A stretch of 64,000 bases of DNA, taken from JAFALK01 sp042701975 (GTDB taxonomy: Bacteria > Pseudomonadota > Gammaproteobacteria > Burkholderiales > Burkholderiaceae_C). This document shows, piece by piece, positions 1 to 7,479 of the stretch. The stretch covers positions 2,666,001 through 2,730,000 of the forward strand of contig CP170561.1 in NCBI GenBank assembly GCA_042701975.1. Reading direction: 5' to 3'. A model generated the notes under the pieces. That model was not told where the DNA came from. It searched no databases and saw only the letters and a program-made list of their open reading frames with translations. The position numbers and the translations under genes are program-made. The stretch's first letter is position 1. Every line of letters starts with the position of its first letter.

Positions 1-7
1 TTTGCTT

Positions 8-35
8 CCGCCCCTCGAGTTGCGTCGAGGGGCGG
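8..35 (-). terminator. hairpin after the alpha/beta hydrolase gene
   Basis: An 11-bp perfect stem (arms 8-18 and 25-35, 6-nt loop) lies just beyond the stop codon of the minus-strand hydrolase gene. There is no T-run on either side, so it is a weak or Rho-assisted terminator at best. Confidence 0.35.
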
Positions 36-43
36 GTGGGAGC

Positions 44-754
44 TCAGTCCTTGCTCAGCGACTTCGCCGCCTGCTCAATCAGCTTCACCACCGCCTTCGG
101 CTGCGAAACATAGACCGAGTGCGACCCCGCCACCTCAACCACCGTGGCACCCGCACGCTGCGACATCGCACGTTGCGCCGGAGGCGGGATCATCTTGTCG
201 TCCTGGGCCACCAGGTACCAGCTCGGCTTGGTCTTCCACGAAGCCGACGTGACTTCGCCAGCCAGGGCGGCCACACCCCAAGGCACTTGCGAGGCGGCCA
301 TGAAGTTGGCTTGCTGCACGGGCAGATCACCGGCGAACGAGGCCGCGAACTTGGCTTGGTCGAGCAGCAGGAAACCGTCTTGCGGCGGCAGGATCGGCGG
401 CACCGGCGCGCCCGGCACGGGGTTGGCGATCAGCTTGGCGACCGATTCGCCGGCATCGGGTGCGAAGGCGGCGATGTAGACCAGGCCCGAGACCTTGGGG
501 TTGTTGCCGGCTTCGGTGATGACGACGCCACCGTAGGAGTGACCGACCAGGATGACCTTGCCCGGCTTGGCGTTGACGACGCGCTGGGTGAAGGCGACGT
601 CATCGGCCAGCGAGGTGGTCGGGTTTTGGACGATGCTGACGTCGTAGCCGTCCTTCTTGAGGAGGTCGTGGACCTGTTGCCAGCCGGAGCCGTCGACGAA
701 ACCGCCATGGACCAGGACGATGCTGAGGGAGAGGGCGGAAGCAGTGGTGAGCAT
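44..754 (-). CDS. alpha/beta hydrolase
   Basis: A 236-residue alpha/beta-hydrolase fold protein. The oxyanion segment LVHGG lies at residues 14-18 and the nucleophile elbow GHSYGG near residue 70; a C-terminal GSHSVY carries the likely catalytic His. The family holds esterase-like enzymes whose substrates are mostly unknown. The start at 754 is preceded by AAAGG on the coding strand. Related proteins often have a longer N-terminal signal peptide; here only about 10 hydrophobic residues precede the first strand. The gene lies downstream of, and co-directional with, an OhrR-like repressor gene, with a dyad operator candidate in the 206-bp gap. Control by that repressor is therefore likely. The fold is clear, the reaction is not. 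Confidence 0.85.
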   Translation of the reverse strand: MLTTASALSLSIVLVHGGFVDGSGWQQVHDLLKKDGYDVSIVQNPTTSLADDVAFTQRVVNAKPGKVILVGHSYGGVVITEAGNNPKVSGLVYIAAFAPDAGESVAKLIANPVPGAPVPPILPPQDGFLLLDQAKFAASFAGDLPVQQANFMAASQVPWGVAALAGEVTSASWKTKPSWYLVAQDDKMIPPPAQRAMSQRAGATVVEVAGSHSVYVSQPKAVVKLIEQAAKSLSKD

Positions 755-850
755 GATGGACCTTTCGAAGAAGAAGTAGAGGATGTTCAGGAGTTGAAGG
801 GCTCTCTCGAAGTCATCGGTGCTGCTTGTTGTTCCTTCGAGATGTTAAAA

Positions 851-881
851 TGATAGTGCACTAATCAATCGTGCACAATAT
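851..881 (-). promoter_or_regulatory. candidate MarR/OhrR operator
   Basis: Two GTGCAC hexamers (856-861 and 871-876) lie 15 bp apart in an AT-rich stretch that stands out from its GC-rich surroundings. It is about 100 bp upstream of the hydrolase start and downstream of the OhrR-like gene. Dyads centred on GTGCAC in AT-rich flanks are typical of OhrR/MarR sites. The assignment to this regulator is inferred from position. Confidence 0.5.
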
Positions 882-960
882 AAATTGACAAAACCATTCC
901 ACTCCCGTGGACAAACCGCTGTCGACAGGACCTGTTGCTGGACGGGGGCTGCGGCTGGGG

Positions 961-1437
961 CTAGGCGGCTTCCTGATCGAGGGCCAGCTGTGCGCGCAGT
1001 TCGCGCAGCTTGCCGGTCAGGTCCTGCGCTTCTTCGAGCGTGCAGGAGGAGGCGCTCGCGATGCCGGCCTGGATCGTCTTGACCTGGGCCTTGAGCTGGA
1101 CGCCGGCATCGGTCAGTGCCAGGACGATCTTGCGGTCGTCGGCCGGGTCGCGGGTGCGCTGAACATAACCGGCAGCTTCCAGGCGCTTGAGCACCGGCGT
1201 CAGCGTCGGCGAGTCGAGCGCCAGGCGCTTGGCGATCTGCGAGAGGTTGCTCGTGCCGCCGCTCCACAAGGCCAGCATCACGAGGTACTGCAGGTAGGTC
1301 AGGTTCAGCGGTTCCAGCAGCGGCTTGTAGGCCTTGGACATCGCGAGCGAGGCCGAGTAGAGGGCGAAGCAGAGCTGGTTTTCCGGCATCAGCGCTTCAA
1401 GATCTTCGGGGCCGCGAGGCTTGGCTTGCTTGGGCAT
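961..1437 (-). CDS. MarR family transcriptional regulator, OhrR-like
   Basis: A 158-residue winged-helix regulator. The N-terminal segment ENQLCFALYSAS, with Cys23, matches the OhrR subgroup, in which this Cys senses organic peroxides. A second Cys lies near residue 132, as in the two-cysteine Xanthomonas-type OhrR that forms an intersubunit disulfide. The wing region TRDPADDRK is canonical. Unlike typical ohrR loci, no ohr peroxidase gene is adjacent; the downstream neighbour is an alpha/beta hydrolase. The expected role is a redox-responsive repressor of itself and the hydrolase. Family placement is firm; the inducer is inferred from the cysteines. Confidence 0.88.
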   Translation of the reverse strand: MPKQAKPRGPEDLEALMPENQLCFALYSASLAMSKAYKPLLEPLNLTYLQYLVMLALWSGGTSNLSQIAKRLALDSPTLTPVLKRLEAAGYVQRTRDPADDRKIVLALTDAGVQLKAQVKTIQAGIASASSCTLEEAQDLTGKLRELRAQLALDQEAA

Positions 1438-1494
1438 GCGGGCAATGTAGCACCGGCCTCGAAGCCAATTTCGCTCGAGGAATAGACTCCGGAT

Positions 1495-1540
1495 TTGGAC
1501 GATTACAAAACAAATGTGGACTCACAAGGCTAGATAGTCC
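1495..1540 (+). promoter_or_regulatory. candidate AraC-type operator upstream of the SDR gene
   Basis: TTGGACGATT (1495-1504) and GTGGACTCAC (1516-1525) share GGAC 21 bp apart, two helical turns, and are followed by an inverted AGTCC at 1536-1540. AraC proteins commonly bind direct half-sites at this spacing. The SDR gene starts at 1593 and an AraC regulator follows it. Both the motif and its assignment are inferred. Confidence 0.35.
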
Positions 1541-1592
1541 TGCTCGCGGTGCCTATCGTTACGTCACCGCAACCCACCTTGGATTCATCACC

Positions 1593-2336
1593 ATGAAGAC
1601 TGTTCTGATCACCGGCTGCTCCTCGGGCTACGGCCTGGCCACCGCCCGCCGTTTCCACGCCATGGGCTGGAAAGTGGTGGCCACCATGCGCAAGCCGCAA
1701 GCTGAACTCCTGCCCGTCTCCGACCGCATGCACGTCGTGGCGCTCGACGTGACCCGCCCCGAGAGCATCGCCGCCGCGCTCTGGGCCGCCGGGCCGATCG
1801 ACGTGCTGGTGAACAACGCCGGCATCGGCGTGGTGGGCGCCTTCGAAGCCACTTCGCTGGAGCTCACCCGCGAGGTGTTCGAGACCAACACCTTCGGCGT
1901 GATGGCGATGATGCAAGCCGTCGTTCCGCAGTTCCGCGAGCGCCGGGCCGGTGTGATCGTCAACGTGACCTCCAGCGCCACGCTCGCCGCCTTCCCGCTC
2001 GCAGGCGTCTACACGGCGAGCAAGACCGCCATCGAAGGCCTCACCGGCTCGGTGGCCCATGAGCTCGGCGCCTTCGGCATCCGCGTCAAGCTCGTCGAAC
2101 CCGGCTATGGTCCGACCACGCGCTTCACGCAGAACGGCGGCCAGCGCATGCAGGGCCTGATCCCCGAGGCCTATCGGCCTTTTGCCGAGCCCATCTTCGC
2201 GGCCTTCGCACATCCGGCTGCCGTCACGACGGAAGCCGACGTCGCCGAGGTGATCTGGCAAGCCGTCCACGACACGACGGACAGGCTGCACTTTGCCGCC
2301 GGAGCCGACGCCGTCGCGCTCGCCGAGGCGGCCTGA
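1593..2336 (+). CDS. SDR family oxidoreductase
   Basis: A 247-residue short-chain dehydrogenase/reductase. The Rossmann motif is G8-x3-G12-x-G14, NNAG lies at 74-77, and the catalytic residues are Ser127/128, Tyr140 and Lys144 (YTASK). All elements of a classical, active SDR are present; the substrate is not predictable. It is followed after 6 nt by an AraC-type regulator, and the two look co-transcribed. AraC regulators with this kind of N-terminal cupin often control an adjacent SDR. No membrane or signal segment is seen, so it is cytosolic. Confidence 0.9.
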   Translation: MKTVLITGCSSGYGLATARRFHAMGWKVVATMRKPQAELLPVSDRMHVVALDVTRPESIAAALWAAGPIDVLVNNAGIGVVGAFEATSLELTREVFETNTFGVMAMMQAVVPQFRERRAGVIVNVTSSATLAAFPLAGVYTASKTAIEGLTGSVAHELGAFGIRVKLVEPGYGPTTRFTQNGGQRMQGLIPEAYRPFAEPIFAAFAHPAAVTTEADVAEVIWQAVHDTTDRLHFAAGADAVALAEAA

Positions 2337-2342
2337 GCACCG

Positions 2343-3260
2343 ATGAGCGATCCGCTGACCGAAGTCGTGCAGCTGCTGCAGCCGCGTGCCGTGCTGGCCA
2401 ACCCGATCAGCGGCAAGGGCAGCTGGGCGGTTCGCTATCCGCAGTTCGGGCAGCCCAGCTTTTGCATCATGCTGGAGGGCTGCTGCCAGCTGGCCGTGGT
2501 CGGGCACGAGCCGGTCGCGCTGGCAGCCGGCGACTTCGTGCTGCTGCCGACGACGCCGGCGTTCACGATCTCCAGCTTGCTGCCGGCGCTGCCTGTCCTT
2601 CTCGATCCGCACGCCGTCGGCGGCCACGGCGAAGTGCGCTACGGCGAGCACGGCGCCGAGCCCGACATGCGCTCGCTCGGCGGCACCTTTCTCTTCGGTG
2701 AATCGGATCCCGAGCTGCTCGTCGCCCTGCTGCCGCAGATCGTGCACGTTCGCGGATCGGCGCGACTGGCGCGGCTCGTGCAGATGGTGAGCGAGGAGTA
2801 CGAGGAACAGCGGCCCGGCAACGAGTACATGCTGTCGCGCCTGACCGGCATGATGCTGATCGAGGCGATGCGCGCGATCAGCGCAGACGAGGCGCCACCG
2901 GGCCTGCTGCGCGGGCTCGGCGACGAGCGCCTGGCGCCGGCTCTGCAGCAGATGCATGACCGGGTCGATCACGGCTGGACCGTGGCCCAACTCGCGCAGG
3001 CCGCTGCCTTGTCACGCTCGGCGTTCTTCGATCGCTTCACGCGAACGGTGGGCGTGGCGCCGATGGAGTACCTGCTGTCCTGGCGCATGGAGATCGCGAA
3101 GCGACTGCTGCGCCGCGGCGAGCTGAGCATCGCCGAGATCGCCGAGCGCGTCGGGTACGCCTCGACCAGCACCTTCAGCACGGCCTTCACCCGACGCGTC
3201 GGGAGATCGCCGCGGCAGCATGCGAACGCGGCTTCCTGGCAGGCCACTGCAAGCGCTTGA
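2343..3260 (+). CDS. AraC family transcriptional regulator (cupin N-terminal domain)
   Basis: A 305-residue regulator. Residues about 1-180 match the cupin-type AraC N-terminal effector domain (LEGCCQLAV, VALAAGDFVLLP). The last 100 residues form a double helix-turn-helix with the AraC signature (VAQLAQAAALSRSAFFDRF, then IAEIAERVGYASTSTFSTAF). It begins 6 nt after the SDR stop and overlaps the next reading frame at its own stop, so the genes probably form one unit. It is most likely an activator of that unit through the repeats at 1495-1540. The effector is unknown. Confidence 0.88.
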   Translation: MSDPLTEVVQLLQPRAVLANPISGKGSWAVRYPQFGQPSFCIMLEGCCQLAVVGHEPVALAAGDFVLLPTTPAFTISSLLPALPVLLDPHAVGGHGEVRYGEHGAEPDMRSLGGTFLFGESDPELLVALLPQIVHVRGSARLARLVQMVSEEYEEQRPGNEYMLSRLTGMMLIEAMRAISADEAPPGLLRGLGDERLAPALQQMHDRVDHGWTVAQLAQAAALSRSAFFDRFTRTVGVAPMEYLLSWRMEIAKRLLRRGELSIAEIAERVGYASTSTFSTAFTRRVGRSPRQHANAASWQATASA

Positions 3261-3304
3261 TGCTTGATATATCGTGGCTGCCCGCCATCGATCCCTCCGC
3301 GTCC

Positions 3305-3874
3305 ATGACAGACTACATCGCGCCCGTTCCGCTCGACAAGGCCTACCGACTGCTCAACCACGGGCCCACGGTCCTGGTTTCGGCGCGTCACGGCGGCGTG
3401 GACAACGTCATGGCCGCGGCCTGGTCCTGCGCGCTCGATTTCTCGCCACCCAAACTGACCGTCGTGCTGGACAAGGAGACGAAGACCCGCGAGCTGGTGG
3501 AGCAGAGCGGCCGCTTCGTGATCCAGGTGCCCAACCAGTCGGAGGTGTCGATGACCCATGCCGTCGGGCACAGCAGCCTGCGCGACGATCCGGGCAAGCT
3601 GGCCCGCTGCGGCGTCGAGCTGTTCGAGCTCGACGGCCACGAGCAGGGCTTCGTCGCCGGCTGCTCGGCATGGCTGGCTTGCCGCCTGATCGCCGAGCCG
3701 CACAACCAGCAGTCCTACGACCTGTTCATCGGCGAGGTGATCGGCGCCTGGGCCGACAGCCGCGTGTTCAGCAACGGCCACTGGACCTTCGAGACCGCAC
3801 CGCCGGAGCTGCGCAGCCTGCACTACGTGGCCGGTGGACGTTTCTACGTCATCGGTGAGGCGCGGGACGCCTAG
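3305..3874 (+). CDS. flavin reductase family protein
   Basis: A 189-residue protein of the FMN-binding split-barrel (DIM6/NTAB flavin reductase-like) family. It shows VLVSARHGG and NVMAAAWSCALDFSPP near the N-terminus, and ETKTRELVEQSGRFVIQVP in the FMN-binding region. Such proteins bind FMN and use NAD(P)H, or pass reduced flavin to partners. The start at 3305 is chosen because family members begin near MTDYIAPVPLDK. An ATG at 3260 or TTG at 3257, overlapping the AraC stop, would add about 15 residues; neither start has a clear ribosome-binding site. It follows the SDR-AraC pair on the same strand. Confidence 0.75.
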   Translation: MTDYIAPVPLDKAYRLLNHGPTVLVSARHGGVDNVMAAAWSCALDFSPPKLTVVLDKETKTRELVEQSGRFVIQVPNQSEVSMTHAVGHSSLRDDPGKLARCGVELFELDGHEQGFVAGCSAWLACRLIAEPHNQQSYDLFIGEVIGAWADSRVFSNGHWTFETAPPELRSLHYVAGGRFYVIGEARDA

Positions 3875-3895
3875 CCGCGGACAGAGGCTTGAAGC

Positions 3896-4291
3896 TCAGC
3901 CCGCGGGCTCCCGAACCTGGATGACGTTGCCTTCCGGATCATGGCCGTCGCAGGCCCTGAACCCGCGAGCGCTCCACTCGTGCCGCGTGTCCTTGATCGA
4001 GCCGCCCAGCGCCGCCGCCATCGTTCTGGCCTCGGCGACGCTGCGCACCGGCAGACAGAGCTTGAGGTAGGCGTCTTCTCGCACCGCGACACCGGCGTCG
4101 ATCGAACCGCGCGGATCGGGCTCGCCGCGCAGCCGATGCACGACCAGCTCCAGGCCGGCCACGGCCAGGACGACGTGGTCGTTTTCCGCCACCATCACCT
4201 TCATCGCGGCGACCGTCTCGTAGAACCGGGCCACGCCCTGAACGTCGACGACGAACAGGACGACGCTCGGATTGGGCAACTGATCTGACAT
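3896..4291 (-). CDS. VOC family protein (glyoxalase/bleomycin resistance fold)
   Basis: A 131-residue single-module protein. The first strand PSVVLFVVDVQGVARFYE and the terminal DPEGNVIQVREP are typical of the vicinal-oxygen-chelate superfamily. VOC proteins bind a metal and act as dioxygenases, lyases or binding proteins; the sequence does not tell which. It starts 21 nt after eutC on the same strand and is probably the last gene of that operon. No established role in ethanolamine use is known to me. Confidence 0.8.
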   Translation of the reverse strand: MSDQLPNPSVVLFVVDVQGVARFYETVAAMKVMVAENDHVVLAVAGLELVVHRLRGEPDPRGSIDAGVAVREDAYLKLCLPVRSVAEARTMAAALGGSIKDTRHEWSARGFRACDGHDPEGNVIQVREPAG

Positions 4292-4312
4292 TTGCTGACT
4301 CCTTGTGCGCCA

Positions 4313-5101
4313 CTATCCCCGCGGGAACAGACCCACGGGATCGCTCTCGTCCTTGAGCTCCACGCCGCTGACACCGCGTCGCAGCGCCTCACCCATCAGC
4401 CAGTCCAGGCGGTTCGCCGCGTCGGCGTAGCCCAGGCCCTCCGGCCGGACGTTGGAGATGCAGTTGCGCTGGGCATCGCTGCGGCCGCGCCGTGGCCTAT
4501 GCGTGAGGTAGAGACCGAGGCTGTCTGGCGAACTCAAGCCCGGCCGCTCGCCGATCATCATCACCGCCAGCTGAACGCCCAGCGCTTCGCCGATCTCGTC
4601 GGCCAGCGCCACGCGGGCCTGATGCGCAATGACGAGAGGGGCGAGCCGTACGGTGGTCGGCAATCGCGGCCGGAGCGCGGCCAGCAGCGGCGCCGCATGG
4701 CGCTCGGCAGCGAGCGCAGACAGGCCGTCGCCGATCACGATGCAGACATCGGCAATTTGACCGGCTTCCTGCCGCAACGTGCACAGGCGCCGGGCGTCTT
4801 GCGCATCGAGCTGGCGACCCAGGTCGGGGCGACGCAGGTAGGTCGCCCGGTCGACGGCCTGGCTGCGCGCATGCTCGACGGCCCAGCCCTGCTCGCGCAG
4901 GAGGCGGGCGAGGGCTTCGGCATCGAGGCTCGCGTGGACTGCGTCGCGCGCCATCGCATGGGCCCAGCCGAAGCGCAGGGTCTCGTCCGTCGGCATGCCG
5001 GCCCCCGCGCGGCCCAGGGCCAGTCGCGCGGGGGTGGCGGCGCGCAGCGCTTGCCAGTCGTTGGGCGTGACGATGGGGGAACGGTCTTCGTCGTCGCTCA
5101 T
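4313..5101 (-). CDS. eutC: ethanolamine ammonia-lyase small subunit
   Basis: A 262-residue small (light) subunit of adenosylcobalamin-dependent ethanolamine ammonia-lyase, which converts ethanolamine to acetaldehyde and ammonia. Recognisable are the LGRAGAGMPT segment, the region DVCIVIGDGLSA, MMIGERPGLSSPDSLGLYLT and the C-terminal RNCISNVRPEGL. The start at 5101 gives a 4-nt ATGA overlap with the eutB stop, indicating translational coupling. It is slightly shorter than the enterobacterial protein (about 295), which carries an extra N-terminal segment. No microcompartment, reactivase or permease genes are in the window, so this is a simple cytosolic eutBC system. Confidence 0.96.
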   Translation of the reverse strand: MSDDEDRSPIVTPNDWQALRAATPARLALGRAGAGMPTDETLRFGWAHAMARDAVHASLDAEALARLLREQGWAVEHARSQAVDRATYLRRPDLGRQLDAQDARRLCTLRQEAGQIADVCIVIGDGLSALAAERHAAPLLAALRPRLPTTVRLAPLVIAHQARVALADEIGEALGVQLAVMMIGERPGLSSPDSLGLYLTHRPRRGRSDAQRNCISNVRPEGLGYADAANRLDWLMGEALRRGVSGVELKDESDPVGLFPRG

Positions 5102-6492
5102 GGCGCTAGCGCCTTCAGGCTGCTCATGGCGGCCAGCCACTGATCGGTGGAAGGCGTGGGCAGCCGGTCCACGCCTGCGCTGATGCCCATGCGCTGCAGC
5201 CAGGCCTCGAACTCGGGCGCGCGCTTGCGGCCCAGCAGCTGGCGCAGGAACAGCGCGTCGTGGAAGGAGGTGCTCTGGTAGCCCAGCATCACGTCGTCCG
5301 CGCCGGGCACGCCCATCATGAAGTTCAGGCCCGCCGTGGCCAGCAGCACCATCAGCGCGTCCATGTCGTCGGCGTCGGCTTCTGCGTGGTTCGTGTAGCA
5401 GATGTCGCAGCCCATCGGCAGGCCGAGCAGCTTGCCGCAGAAGTGATCCTCCAGGCCGGCGCGGATGATCTGCTTGCCGTCGTACAGGTACTCCGGCCCG
5501 ATGAAGCCGACGACAGTGTTGACCAGCAGCGGCTCATAGCGCCGTGCCAGAGCGTACGCACGCGCTTCGCAGGTCTGCTGGTCCACGCCGAAGTTGGCGT
5601 TGGCCGAGAGCGCGCTGCCCTGGCCCGTCTCGAAGTACATCAGGTTGCGGCCGAGCGTGCCGCGCCGTTGGGCGCGGGCAGCGTCATGCGCTTCGTCGAG
5701 CAGCTCAGGCGTGACGCCGAAGGAGAGGTTGGCCCGCTCCGTGCCGGCGATGGACTGGAACACCAGATCGACGGGCGCGCCGGCTTCCATCAGCCGCAGC
5801 GTGTTGGTGACGTGGGTCAGCACGCAGCTCTGGGTGGGGATCTCGAAGCGCTGGATGACTTCGTCCAGCATGTGCATCAGGCCCATCAGCACGGCGGGGC
5901 TGTCCGAGGCCGGGTTCACGCCGATGACCGCATCGCCCGCGCCGTAGAGCAGGCCGTCCAGCACCGAGGCGGCGATGCCACGCAGGTCGTCCGAAGGATG
6001 GTTCGGCTGCAGCCGCACGGCCAGATGGCCGGGCAGGCCCAGCGTGTTCCTGAAGCGCGTGATCACGCAGCACTTGGCTGCCACCGCGATCAGGTCCTGG
6101 TTGCGCATGAGCTTGGACACGGCCGCCACCATCTCCGGCGTCAGGCCCGGCGCCAGGGCGCTCAGGGTGGCAGTGTCGGCCTGCTCGGAGAGCAGCCAGT
6201 TGCGGAAATCGCCCACCGTGAGGTGCGAGACCGGTGCGAAGGCCGCTGCATCGTGGCTGTCGATGATCAGCCGCGTGACGTTGTCTTCCTCGTAAGGCAC
6301 TAAGGCTTCGTTCAGGAAGCGCTGGAGCGGCAGCTCGGCCAGCACATGCCGTGCCGCCACGCGTTGCTGCGCCGTGGCCGCAGCAATGCCGGCCAGTTCA
6401 TCGCCCGAGCGCGGCGGGCTGGCAACGGCCATCACCTGCTTCAGATCGCGGAAGCTGAAGACCTGTGAGGCGATTGTGGTGCGGTAGCTCAT
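5098..6492 (-). CDS. eutB: ethanolamine ammonia-lyase large subunit
   Basis: A 464-residue large (heavy) subunit carrying the TIM-barrel active site. Residues known to bind ethanolamine in the E. coli enzyme are conserved in context: Arg and Gln in ARLQPN, Asn in GVNP, Glu in YFETGQGSALSA and Asp in MGCDICYTNH. The start at 6492 (MSYRTTIASQVFSF) matches where homologues begin; an upstream in-frame ATG at 6513 would add 7 residues, and neither has a strong ribosome-binding site. The enzyme needs adenosylcobalamin, so the host must make or import it. The gene is divergent from the GIY-YIG-like gene, 73 bp away. Confidence 0.97.
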   Translation of the reverse strand: MSYRTTIASQVFSFRDLKQVMAVASPPRSGDELAGIAAATAQQRVAARHVLAELPLQRFLNEALVPYEEDNVTRLIIDSHDAAAFAPVSHLTVGDFRNWLLSEQADTATLSALAPGLTPEMVAAVSKLMRNQDLIAVAAKCCVITRFRNTLGLPGHLAVRLQPNHPSDDLRGIAASVLDGLLYGAGDAVIGVNPASDSPAVLMGLMHMLDEVIQRFEIPTQSCVLTHVTNTLRLMEAGAPVDLVFQSIAGTERANLSFGVTPELLDEAHDAARAQRRGTLGRNLMYFETGQGSALSANANFGVDQQTCEARAYALARRYEPLLVNTVVGFIGPEYLYDGKQIIRAGLEDHFCGKLLGLPMGCDICYTNHAEADADDMDALMVLLATAGLNFMMGVPGADDVMLGYQSTSFHDALFLRQLLGRKRAPEFEAWLQRMGISAGVDRLPTPSTDQWLAAMSSLKALAP

Positions 6493-6565
6493 CGCAAGAG
6501 AGGATGCCGGCATGCGGTCAATGCAGCAAGAGCTGTGCCACCAAGGCCGTGGACAATCACCCGCG

Positions 6566-6910
6566 ATGCCTCGCCGAGCCCGCTCCGCCCCCAAGGACCA
6601 CCATCACGTCTACGTCGTGCTGCTGTCCGAGCGTGTCTGGAACGAGCCGGCCTATCGCAAGGCCAATCCGGAACACGACATCCTCAAGCCCTGTCTTTAT
6701 GTGGGCATGACGGGCCTGGACCCAGACCTGCGCTTTGACCGCCACATGGCCGGCGTGCAGGCCAACCGCTTCGTGCAGCAATACGGTGTGCGGCTGATGC
6801 CCGAGCTGTACGAGGTCTACAACCCCATGCCCTACGAGGCCGCGCGGGACATGGAGGTCGAGCTGGCCATCGGCCTGCGCGAAGCCGGTTACGGCGTCTG
6901 GCAGGCCTGA
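6566..6910 (+). CDS. small GIY-YIG-like protein
   Basis: A 114-residue protein. The segments VYVVLL and LYVGMTGLDPDLRFDRHMAG resemble the two strands of the GIY-YIG nuclease core (YV..L then YVGMT...R...H), with an acidic residue later at MEVELAIGLREAG. The two strands are separated by an unusually long insertion (about residues 21-44). Stand-alone GIY-YIG proteins of this size are common; most are uncharacterised and some have nuclease activity. The start at 6566 avoids an implausible N-terminal extension. There is no functional link to the divergent eut genes. Confidence 0.6.
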   Translation: MPRRARSAPKDHHHVYVVLLSERVWNEPAYRKANPEHDILKPCLYVGMTGLDPDLRFDRHMAGVQANRFVQQYGVRLMPELYEVYNPMPYEAARDMEVELAIGLREAGYGVWQA

Positions 6911-6920
6911 GGCCAACTTC

Positions 6921-7440
6921 TTACTTCGCCCGGCGTCGCTGCACCGCGGCACCGATCAGGCCCAGGCCCAGCGTCAGCAGGGCGTAGGACTCGGGTTCCG
7001 GCACGGCCGCGGCAGCCGTGACGGCCGTGTACTCCAGGCTCAGGAAGCCGCTGCCGTTGAAGGGCAGTTGCCAGCCCTGGTCGGGGATCGTGCTCCAGTG
7101 CGCTTCACCGAGGCCGAAGCCGGTAGCGTCCTGTGCCGTCTGCGTGCGCGAGAGCTGCACGTGCGTCACGCTGGCATCGCGATGTACTTGGTGTTGGCCG
7201 CCAGGTTCAGGCCGAGGTTGTCGAACTGCAGCGTGGTGTAACCGCCGGTGGCGTTGTAGCTGCCGACGGTGGCCAGGCTGGTGGTCAGCAGGGCGGGTCC
7301 GACGGTGTTGACCGCCTGGTTCTGCGCGTTCTGCCGGAGTTCTACTGCGCGATGGGCAGCTGTAGCGACAGCGACTGTTCGTCGAGGGCGTAGAAGCTGA
7401 AAGACGACAGCTGCGAGAAGAGCTGAACAGACGCAGTTGA
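6921..7440 (-). pseudogene. decayed PEP-CTERM anchor-domain protein
   Basis: Three minus-strand pieces in different frames together read like one exported protein. An upstream piece (about 7343-7440, ending LSLQLPIAQ-stop) is followed by a middle piece (about 7166-7320, containing VGSYNATGGY and LAANTKYI). The last piece (6921-7166) reads VTHVQLSRTQ and ends VPEPESYALLTLGLGL with an RRR tail, a complete PEP-CTERM sorting signal. The pieces abut in the expected order, which implies at least two frameshifts. The 5' end with its signal peptide is missing next to the GH2 start. In intact form the protein would be sorted by an exosortase. Confidence 0.7.
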
Positions 7441-7479
7441 AGGCAAACTCCACCCTCACGCGAGGGAGGAGACCTTCAG

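Noticed and set aside
1530..2990. 486-codon minus-strand open frame
   Set aside because: It runs antisense across the clear SDR and AraC genes and has no recognisable motif.
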